From Ciona savignyi (lineage: Eukaryota > Chordata > Ascidiacea > Phlebobranchia > Cionidae): DNA of 64,000 nt. The translations under genes were made by a program, and so were the position numbers. Location: assembly GCA_000149265.1 (NCBI GenBank), contig CH003386.1, positions 191,989 through 255,988 of the forward strand, in the 5' to 3' direction. Under the pieces are notes generated by a model, which searched no databases, was not told the DNA's origin, and worked only from the letters and a program-made list of their open reading frames with translations. This document shows positions 49,345 through 61,300 of this stretch, piece by piece; position 1 is the stretch's first letter; every line of letters begins with the position of its first letter.

Positions 49345-52300
49345 TCAGAACTGGGTATTTGGAGTAATTGGCGTGTTGGGGAATTCTCGGAAGTCCCACA
49401 CCTTAACCGTCCCATCGTGCGAGGCGGAAATGACGCGGGTCGGACCGGAAATGATGGAATTGATTTGGGATTTGTGACCACGCAGTTTCCGGATCGGAGT
49501 TTTATTTCTGGATGCAAAACAATGGATAATTTTAAAAAGAAACAAAATCGGTAATATACGACATATGTTAAAATTTGGGCACAGCTAGATCACACTCCTT
49601 GGGCCTTGCACATTGGGTAGTAATGTCCTTGTGCAAGTCACTCACCAAACATTGTTTAAACCCAGTACATCAAAGCAGTAATAACATATCCATCACATAC
49701 AACATAATGCAATAGTTTCAGTAATGGGAACGAATCTGATGATCGCCCGTTTTGTAACGGTCTTCGTTGACCCGTCTACTCGGATAGAACGCCTAGCGGA
49801 CAACAAACAATATAGCAACCGGATAGCTGTTTTAAATAGACCGTGGGCGCGAGTTAACGGATAAAAATGGCAGGTAAACCATAGCGGGTTTCCACACCCG
49901 ACAAGCAAAATAACACATGCAAATGACACATCCAGCCATTCTGCGAAAATAAGCAACGCAATTTATATGAAAATTGGCACAGAACGGCTAAAAGGCTGTA
50001 ATAATCAAGAGAAGCTTGTTAAAACGAAGAATTAGCAAAATCAGAACCAACCCGAGAATTCCCCAGTAAGTGATTATGCCGTCTTTGGAACCAGTGAACA
50101 AGACACCGGCGGACGATGTGGGGTCGGTTATCCGCAATCGAACCGATTCAATTCTAACAAATCAATGCATTATTAATTTCTTTGTAACAGTAATCGCTCA
50201 AGTAAAATATGTATTTCAAACGTTATGTACCTGTGTATAGCCAACAAAAATAAACAAAGTCATTTGGTAAATATGCAACTACTTTAACTATACTTTAACT
50301 ACATTCCCCAAACCTTTCTTTATGTGGATGGAATGAGCGGATAAAACGGCCGCTGATTGGCTCCCATAGCATCACGTGACCACCAGCAGCTGACGCCAAC
50401 AGACCGTGACTGAAGCTGACGGACATTGTCGAGGTTGGGGATCCGGTCCATAAAACTCGGACGCACTGACCGCTGGCTACCTCCCATACTCGTATACTCT
50501 TGTGGAGGTAGGTATGGTTATATTGATGTTTAAGCATATTTCTGTGTGCACTGTCGTTTAATGAAAGATTTATTTACCGTATAAAATGAAAACGACTATT
50601 TCTCCTACTGTCCACGTAGACACTGAGGCCATTTTAGCGAATAAGTTGGTTTTAGCTAAAAGAGGGGGCATTCGGTCTATTTATGCGTGGTGGAATAGAT
50701 GAGAGCATTCAAGGTTGGGTTGTAAAATTTGCAAAATTTTGCATGCGATACAGGATACAGACATATTTTGATCATTGATTTTAAATCTACTTTTTTGAGG
50801 GACACAACACGTATTTTAGTAGTCGTACCAGGGGATCGAACCTTGCATAACCCTATCCGTATGCTCATCGCGCAACAACCCGGCATCCGGGCCGAACAGA
50901 CTCTCATTGCCTATTGTAGTATGTGTGGTCGTTGTTATTTGAAATGATACATTCTTTTTAGATGCGTACACTTTGTGGCGTGAGTGAAATGCTTGCCCTG
51001 CCCCAATCGCAGGATAACTATTGCGAAAAGTTTCAGTGCGTTACTTTTGTACCTTTTATATATATGGTGGCAGGTTGCCAGGAAAAATGCAAAGTCAGTT
51101 GGCGCTTCAGACATACACCCTTCTATAATCAATCTAAAATCCATCCACTTGATTCAAATATAAATATCGATTTTACACAAAGCTATAACATCTATAAAAG
51201 CTGTTTTATAGTTCTGAAATAATAACTAAGAAATATCTGGAAATCTGAATAATAACCAAAGTAGAATCTTGTATAAATACCAGATCAACTATAGCTGAAT
51301 TTCAACGCTTAGAAAATGTGAGTTTACTGGGTTGTTGTTAATGAACGGGAATTGGAAGTATACATATGAAAATGATATGCGAATGTAGAAACTTAAACCT
51401 AGAGATGATGCATAAATCTGTGGGAGGCAAAAACATGTATATAGTAAAGGGGAAACTGGTCAGGAAAGGGATCTTAGGCGGTGGACTGGTTGGTGCTTAT
51501 ATATAGATTAGTGTTGGGACTTGTTTACCTGATCTTAGTGAGTGGTTTCTCTTTTCTTCATTGTTTTAGTATTGTTCGATTTTTACTTCGAAGTTCAGTG
51601 TAAGAGTGTAAGCATTTCAGATATGCCACACTTAAATATCGGTTTTTTAAACTTAGAATTATAATCTAGGCCTACAAGCAAATTTGTTAATACAAATTGA
51701 TATTCATGTTTTATCCCCGTGTATGAAAAAAACATGAATTGACGTTGCTGCTCGAGGTTGCATGGGCGCATTAGTAAGCATCGGTGTACCAGCTACGCAG
51801 CACAAACATTACTAGCTGGCCGAAGGTTAAACGACTGAAGAAGAAACCGGGCTTCCTGTTTGTAGTAAGACAGACTCGTGTTATTGTTTCTTCTAAATCT
51901 ACAAGGCATTGCCGCATGAATCTCCTATTATTATCGGCCTAGATAATTGGGAATCCCAGAAGTCATCGTTAGGAAAAGCTCAGTTGTCGTTAAGGGCTAA
52001 CACGCATAAGGATACAAAGGCAATTTTGGTAGACCACTAATTATATGAAACGATGTAAGAACTCTGTGCAATCAACGCTAATAGGACATCAATACTAGGA
52101 ATCAAAGTCGTGTGAAGACATGCTGTCTCTTTTTGCAATGAAAAAATAAATGAAGGGTTATGGTTATGTTTAAAATGCAGCTAGTGAAAGTGTGAATAGA
52201 ACGCGAGGAAGCATACAAGTCGTAAAGTCCTTCATAACAATTTTAAAACAGGCTGTTAAAACACGGTTTATATTAAGGTTTCAGCAGAGGGATGTTTGCA

Positions 52301-55300
52301 CACGAGGGACAGAGGCGCTTAATTAAACTGCTAGGACATACGACGTGTTTCGTTGCTTAATATAAATGTTAGAAAGTGCCAATACCAGATAAACTTGCAC
52401 TTTGGTTGCAAGAACACAGTTAAAACAATATACTGACTGTTAAATAATAAATTAGTTCAAACGAGTGACAATCTTATATAGAATACAAATGATATTCGGT
52501 GCGAACTTTTAACTGAAGGAATTTGCTGAGTGACCTACTTTTAGCTAGGTGGCATAGACTGTTATTAGCCATACTGTACTGCGACATTAAAGAGAAGTGC
52601 AGGCAACTCTAGCGGTCGTTTACAACAAAACGCTCTGTTTCAGTTCGTCAACGAAAATTGTCTATATTTTTCTTGTGAACGTTACTCAACATACTATTTT
52701 TAATAATGCGAAGGCATTGCCATGATAAGCCGCAAACTTGCTCAGGTTATAGCGCAAGCAGTTTTAATTGTTGAAGAAAGCTGTTGTTTAGGGAAATAAA
52801 CCGAATTTGTTTTGTTTTAAACGCTCACCAAATAAACAAATGCTCACTTATTTACTACCATGTATCTGTCGCGTGTGTGCGGTATGTCACACGAGGTATC
52901 GGAAATTCGGTTTTATAAAAAAAGTTGCTTATAAAGATGTCGTCAGAGGAGGGGACATTGGATTAAAGTTAGCACGCATCGACGCAGTGTTTTCACAACT
53001 TTCGCCACAGCGGACCGTAAAACCGCCACTGTAAAATGCCATGGGCGGAATACTCCGTTGTAATTGCTTGGAGTGACACGTGACCGCCATTCTCTCAGTG
53101 CTTGTCGGCCAAGTAGTTCGATTGAGAGTTGATCGCTTTATTACGAGTGATGAGTGGTATTTTAAATCTCTTTTCAAAGAAATGGTGATGATGTTTAACT
53201 AAAGGCACGTGCAAGTACGATAAGTATAGCGTCTTGCCCTCCGTCATAATTATAAAAAAAAACTGATAAGAAAAAAATGTCATAAACGCGCTTCAAAAAC
53301 CAATGACTATGGCACGGTTGAATTGATAGGGCATTGATCCAAGTATAACTGGGTTTAAACCCGATTACCTTATCCGCTGAACCAGAGAAAATATGGTTGA
53401 AATTGTCATCGGCGTCCATTGCAAAAATAGCCGATGTGTGGCCCTTGAGCGTTCTAAGCAGGATGCAGTGATGTATGTCCCACAATTTGATCTGAAACAC
53501 ACACATCATTACTTTGTGGTCCACTAGAATTTTATTAAGTTATTTTTTAAAGAGACTACAGAATAGTCATAATGGTGTGCATAGGTGGTCAAGGTGGTAA
53601 CTACGTGCAATCGTCAGTTTGTAAAATATTCGATAAATACAAGGTGTAGGAACGAGAAAAACAACATTGTGAGACGTGGGTTCTATTTATTTTTACAATA
53701 TACACCGCTATTCAGGTCAAAGAGGTGAACGTTTCACGGTCTTTAAACAATTAAGAAGCTGACCCCAAGCAAGTCGCCTATAAATATTGCCTTAGTAAGC
53801 TTGAACAGTATAGTGAATATTAAAACAACGTTACACTTGTTTAAATGAACACTGAGATTGGGTTAAGGTAGCGCACAGATCTGTGCAGTCGTCCGAGTCG
53901 TGTTTGTAGTGTGACGTTGTGAAGTATTGTGTACATAGTTTAATGATTGATTTCTTTGCTAGTCAGCTGTGCCGGTTCGGCCTGGGTTTGTTGGTCAAGT
54001 ACTCCAAAGTAACACGTAGTAATCATGCTTCGCTGTTGTGAAACCTGTACTCGCGATAAAGAAGTGATGCTGACCTATACGTCACCGATCGCCAAGCAAA
54101 CTCTGTAGATTGGTTTGAAGACAATAACAACCCGGTGTTTTAAGATATTAGCAGTCAGAGTAAGGTAGCATTTCTTGCTAGCATTGTACGTGCACCTAGT
54201 TAACTCAAAGGACAGCTGGGTGAGAAATAAAACGAAAACACAGGAGATTTTCGGAAGCGCTGAAAACTGCGAACGTAGAATGTGGCAACACAAAGCTATG
54301 CTGCTAAGTTGCGCACTTTGCCCGAAGGTTTCCTCTCACCCTTACATTTTGTCATGTTTTCAAGATGTTAGGGTAAATGTGGAGATGCTGATGCGTTACA
54401 AGGTCCCTCCGGAGGGCGGGTGGGGTTGGATGGTGACGGTTACTGCCTTCCTCACCTACGCTATAGTATGGGCGGTACCACGTTCCATGAGCGTCCTCTT
54501 CGATGCATTCCAGCTGGAGTTTCACTCAACCAACGCAGCTACGTCATGGATTACGTCACTCATGTTCGGCTTCCTCGCGTGCGGAAGTAAGTGGTCCCCT
54601 TTCTACTAGGTCCCGAACTACCTCGTGTATTTTGGCTGGTGCAATAAACTGTAATCCAATTTTCCGTCAAATTGGGGATACGAAATATCACCATCACTAC
54701 ACAAGATACTTTGCCACAATAGCATCGTGCTTTATGCGATACTCGAATCAATAGGTTTTTGTTTACAGCACTACCAGGAAGTGTTTTAACAAGTGCATTG
54801 GGCCCACGAAAGACCATGATGATCGGCGGGATTCTGTCCTGCATAGGCACCGTCATTGTATCGCAATCTACGTCGATAAACATGGCTTATTTAGGAAGCG
54901 CTATTGCAGGTCAGTGAATTAGAAACAAGTTACAGACAATCAGCATGACCGATAAACAAAATATCTACAAAACTATGACTTTAAGAAATTCCTAGAATTA
55001 CTATATTATGACAAAATGTCACTTTTCAACAGTTTCCGTCGATTCTACAATAACACTATTTATCTATTACGGATTAAGATATTTTTAATAAAAAGAGGAA
55101 ATACCGACACACAGGAACAGGTTACGGATTTGCATACTGCAACGCCACGTCACAACTCGGCATTTATTTCGACCGCAAGAGATCGTGGGCGTACGGACTG
55201 GCATCGCTCGGCTCGCCTGCCTGCGGGATGCTTCTGCCACTGCTCCTGGCCATCATGGCAGAGTCATACGGATGGTCGAGCGCCATTCTGATCGTCTCCG

Positions 55301-58300
55301 GCTTTTGTTTGAACCTCTGTGTAGGCGCTGCGCTGCTGAGGCCCGTGGTGGTAGAAGGGGATGAGGAGATGCAGGATTCAGCGAATGGCCGGAGTGTAGG
55401 GGACAAGCGGGACACACAATCACTCTGTGCTCCGGATGATGATTTGGATTCTCTTATGTTCCCTTCTGTTGACTCGCTGCTCTTCTTAAAAGCCATGTCG
55501 AGGTCAGCGAGCAACATCCGAAGTGAAGAGGATGAGTCTGACAAACAGATCACCCATACCTCACTACCCCACCTAAATCAACTGGGATTGAACCGAGGAG
55601 GGTCTACTTACAAACAAGCACTTATCAACAATTACAGAAAAACAGTTGAAAACAATAATAACATCGGGGTCACTGTTAAACAGCGCCTTCCACCAAATTA
55701 CGATGAAAAATCAATTCCCGATGTGAACTGCACAAAGGGAAGCAATTTGAATAGAATAAATGAGCTGCTGGCACCATATATCTCACTGATAAGTCAGTGG
55801 AGGTTTATGTTATATGCTCTGGGCGGGTTCCTGGATTTTTTGGTGAGGTTTACACCAACATGGTTCATTGTGGTGCATGTACAATCGCTGGGGATGACCA
55901 GAGAGGAAGGAGCTTATCTACTTATTGTGTTTTCGGTTTTTGATAGCATCATCCGACCAATTTCAGGCAAGTTTTTTCGCACTGCACTATCTCATTTCAG
56001 TTTAGCTTATCCTTTCTCCTTCTATATGCCTTATATAAAATATGTACATGTATATTATGCAGTTGTTCTACCCGAATAAAAAAAGATAACTTTGCAGGCT
56101 ATGCAACGACACTTGTACCACAAACATATCTACGGAGGGGTTTCGAAATCGTCGCTTTTGCTACCACACAACTGTTTATGGGGTTGTTCAATCTTCTCTC
56201 GACCCTCGCAACAACCTTTCCCTTGCTGGCTGTATACATGGCTTGTTTTGGTGTGACCAATGGACTTAATTCAGTCTGGAACTTTCCAATTATAACACGA
56301 TTGGTGCCAATGAACCAGCTACACCAAGCTGTCGGGGTGTTTCACTTCATCAGTGGGATGGGGATCTTGACAGGCCCGCCATTTGCAGGTAGGTAAATGA
56401 TTCAAAACATAAAGGCTATCCTGAGCAGTCTTAACCGCACCGATGGTCCCTTGACATACTTAGGGTCTATATCTAACTGTACTGACAGTATGCTATATTT
56501 GAATGTTGTGGGGTTCATCTTTGTCTGAGCAGTATATCATGGTAGACGGACAATTTGAAATTACCCTAGACACAGCTTATATGGTTATTATGAAGTCAAT
56601 ACTATGTATAAATAGGTGAAAACAATGTCATATGAACAGGCCCATTTAATGACACCTTTTTTTTAAATAAAGGGTCTGACAAATGCTGACCCAAAACAGG
56701 AGTATTAGAAAAGGTGTCATAAACGCTATCATAATGTTGCGCAAATATTTCTATTTTCCATACATTCAGGCTTCCTAGCGGATTGCTACAAAAGTTACAA
56801 GGCAGTGTTCTACTTTAGTGGAGCTATAAGCATCATGTCAGGATTGGTGGTGGGTACTCTTTATATTCTGGTGCAGAAATACGGTGTTAGGAAGGTCACA
56901 CTCCACGATGGTACAAATGAGAAGGTGTAACTTCATGACATGTAAATTTATACATTGTTACTCATATTGTTTACTGCTACTGAAATTTAATAAGTAAGGC
57001 GCCAGCTTTGGTTTTGGAAAAACATAAACTTGTTTGATCCAAGTTTTTAGATTTAGGGGTAATTTACAAAAATTAACTGTCCAACAATTCAAAACATAAC
57101 ACATAGTCAACTTCCTCTATGTTTTTCTTGCCTCAGAGTAGCATGAATCTGTGATTTTATTTTTTAATACTGTAATAAAGAGCAGAAACTCTAATAGCAT
57201 TGGTTGATCACTCAAAAGTACATAATTACATCTCAGGCAGACTTTCTGCTTCGTCGATACCTTCAGCAATTAAGTGATTTATATATGTGTGTAAATCTTG
57301 TTACTGTGTGCACATAGTTGAACTGTGAACCTGGACACTTTTTATCACCAATCTAACAGTTGTTGGTGTACTGTTCGGATTAATGATGGACTCACAGTAA
57401 AAATAGCCAACAAAATAATTCTGTTTGGTAATGCAGTATTATCATAACAGTGTCAGTTAGACCACTTATCGCTAAATTAAAATTATTAGAACTCAATGTT
57501 CTATTTAACATTCCTTTTGTCTTTTATGTTAATGGGGATTTTTTAATTTCTCGTTCAGGTTATAACATAATATTTAATGGTTGTTGGAGCATTATAATGG
57601 TGTGACAATTTCAAACCTAATATTCAAATAAAAGATAGGCTGTAATGTTTTTTAATTAGTGTTGGTTGACTTGTTTTAAACATTACAGAGAGGCAAAATT
57701 ATGTGGTGCAGAACATTGTAGAGCATTAGTATTATATGTCATCAAATACATATAAATGAAGTCAATCAAAATATTAACAGCGGTGGTATTTTTAGCATTT
57801 ATGCCGAAACTATTATTTCTGTCTTTGTAGAATAATTTTACTGTTTCTATTTTTTATTTTATGCATACTTTTATGTTTCATAGTTATGATATGTGACCAA
57901 ATTTTTTTCCTTCTTATTTGCTTGACGACTAAACTCAATACACTGCCTGTTGTGTGCATTGTGGGTATATAAAATCATGAGTCATCAGAATTCGTCTCAG
58001 TATTTTACAGTATCCTGCGATTGCAGTTTTATGGTACTACCAATTTAAATAAACTGAGTTTACCAACTAAAACTTAACTAAATATCATTTAGGTATGCAG
58101 AATTTTTACTAGCATTGGGTCTGGAATTAATGAAAACAAAGTCTTAATGCAGCAATGCCTGTATTGGTAACTGAATGAAAATATTAGATATGGAGACATA
58201 TCAGGGATGAAGAGCAAAAATAATAAGGGTTACAATTCTCATATTTATTAATGTGAATGGAACAATGGGAAGTATTATAGAACAACTCATTTGTCAAAAC

Positions 58301-61300
58301 TTCACATATTTACAGCTGGGTTTTTAAAGTTAATACTGTGTGCAGCCATCAGTAACAGGTTTTAGTTTTTTGAACTAAATAAATTCAACTGGGCTGGTTT
58401 TAAGTGTCATGTATGCTACTAGCAAGTGTTTGGTTTTGATCCAGCAACTTTTCGTTAGATGTTCCTCCTATTTCACTATTAAACCATGCGATGAACATAC
58501 CATGTTCTAGGCCAGCGTTTCCCAACCTTTTTTGGTCGCGGACTATTTCCTTACCAGCGAAAGTCTTTGCGGACTCAAAGTGAATCAATTTTCAATTGGC
58601 GTAAGTCAAAAGTGTAGCGTAACTGGACTATGTGCATACGATACACTACAAAACTTTAACAAAGTTACCTTGAGTTACAATGTCTCATTAAAAAAACATA
58701 TCTCTGCTGTTTATAACGATCAAAAACAAATAAAAGTTTTGCAAATTGTTGATGTGCTTGCGGACTCATTTGAACCTTCCCAGACTCATTTGAGACTGCA
58801 GACTTGGGTTGGGAACCACTGTTCTAGGCTATGCTAGCATGCAGGTATCAGGTAACATCTAAGAACTAATGTGACATAAACCAAGATCATGATGTCAAAA
58901 AAATGAAAACATACTAATCGTTTTAGGTTTTCTACTGCAGGAACTCAAGTACATAAAGTTCTTTTAACTTACCCACAGACCGATTTGTAATGTAAAATAA
59001 TGAAAACTGCTTGTGAATAAAATTATCACTGCTATTCCCACATAACTGTTCAACATTTACCAATTTTGCTTTTCAGCAATTAGTGGTACAAGGAGTTAAA
59101 TTCTAAGCAAAAAATACCCAAAATACTTAGTACTTGCCATTCTATCTTGAGATCCAGTTGCTAGATATCTCTGCTTGCAAACCATTGTCCAAATTGGCCC
59201 AACATGACCGAACAATGTCCTTAAACATTCACCCTTAGCTCCCAGTCTCCATATTTTTACACAACGATCATAGGAACCGCTCGCGATCAGTTTGTCCGTA
59301 AGTATGGCGACGCTCCAAACACTTTTCTGGTCCAAAACAATTATTTAGTGAGATAATAGGATACTGGTCGAACCATTGGGTTTAATAATACTAAACACAT
59401 TAAAATAACTTCGGATTTTCTGCTATGGGCAAGTGATTCTGTAATAATTGACCATTTCGATGACAAAACTTGTAAAGAATATAACGGCCACTGTTTTCAT
59501 GTTTTTGTATGAACATGATTATATGATCCACGCTTGGTGGGTAGTGAGCCGAAAGGTGGGCCTTTTCACCTCCACGCTTGGTGGGCCTTTCAGCCGAAAG
59601 GTTGTATAATCAAAACTGGTTGCCATTTAGTCGGCTGTTCTTGGATAATGTACTTAGCAAAATGTTAATTAAATCCTTTATCTTAATGGGTTGTAGCAAA
59701 CCTGAAAGATCAAACATATACAACACACTGCAATACTTCTGGTAACACAAAGCTGGGTGGAATCTAATCTGACGATTGTCCATGTAATAATGCCCCTTGC
59801 GTTTTTCTATTTACAAATGATAAAACATAAATATCTTTTCTTGTGTCCAGCATTATCCCATAAGAACAATCCAACTTATGAATATTATAAAGATACACTG
59901 CATATATGTTTTTATATGCAGAATTTACCAGAAAATTACTTAATTTCGCGAGGTTGTCAATCATTACATAAAATTCAATCATTAATTTCATCAAATATTA
60001 TGAATGGAATACAAATTAGTTAATTAGCCATACTAAACCATTGTACACAGAGCAAATAACAATTTGAACAAGCATGCAATAACCAATACCAACCTGGTGT
60101 CCGATAAAGGTCTGTCTCAGTCTGCCACTCAAGGCACCCCACACCCTTACGGAAGCATCTTTCCCACCACTCACTATTATCTGGTCATTCGACACAACAC
60201 ACAGTACACTGTTAAAGACACAAAATTGTTAAACTGACTTGTTTAAAGTACAAAAAACATCATGTTAAATTTACTTTAAATATTACAGTTATTACTTCAT
60301 TTTGAGAATATTTTTGAGAATTTTACTCATCAGGGAGTGAGAGACGAATGTCAGTGATACACAGGAGATAACCAAAATACAGAGTTCCCAGGTGGTTTGT
60401 ACACAATGCTTAATAATAAAATCACCTTCCAGTGTGCCCACTAAGATTGAGTTCACTGCAAATTCCTTCTCTCCAGTTTCGTTTGAGCAGTTTGTCATCA
60501 CGGTACGCCGATCTCCAGCCACCAACACTCGGTGTCACCACCGGGCGAATATCGAGTAATGTCTCATCACATTTTTTTCTCCAAATTCGATTATGACGAC
60601 ACAGTGTCTCCCATGATTTAGAAACCTAAAGCCACCAAGGCGTAATCAACAAGTCATAAATGTGATATCAACCATTGGCTCCACAGTTGGAATGCTAGAT
60701 CCATGACATTGTCTGCACCATATAATATATTACTTCAATTTTCCATGTGATAAATATAATAAAGACAACATTATTTGGTCATAGACACAAACCCACCATG
60801 TTGTGGTCTTCCAACAAAATAAACCTGTGGTCAAAGTGACCACCATACTGTATCCTCAGACAAAGCAACAGAGTTAAATTATTGTTGTAGCTTTACCTTG
60901 GCACAGTTGACAAGATCTGATGGTGGAAGGAATGAGAGAACATGGTGTGCCAAATTAGATGGTAGAAGAGAGAGCATGTCGCGGTGTCTACGGATGGCAA
61001 GGTAGGATGAAAGGAAGTAGAGTTGTCGAGCATCTAATTTCATCAGCGCAAGTCGGAGAAACGTAGCTCTTTCTGGACCTGTGGTTAAAAGATGTGATTT
61101 TCCCAAAATAGGATTTAAAAAGTGACGTTGTTGCGAAATGTCACTAAATATCACGTTAAAAAAACATAATAGTAAAAGCAGCATTAAATAAAAGTTTTGA
61201 AATTGTATATAGATAAATAGTTCTGTCAAAAGGTTATCACTCTAATTAACATGACGAATGTTTATATCCAGGTTAGGTTAGACGATATGCTTGTGTGTTA

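Noticed and set aside
49150-49554. 134-codon plus-strand frame
   Set aside because: It is opposite the last WD40 exon of the F-box gene, whose minus-strand reading has clear blade motifs.
50800-50880. tRNA gene on minus (good box B)
   Set aside because: No acceptor stem or cloverleaf can be drawn, and SINE-core-like sequence follows; scored as a SINE.
54175-54384. N-terminal extension of the SLC16 protein from the ATG at 54175
   Set aside because: The EGGWGW motif normally lies close to the N-terminus; the extension has no transporter character and a likely acceptor sits at 54364.
55164-55553. 129-codon minus-strand frame
   Set aside because: It is a shadow of the large SLC16 exon 55121-55966.
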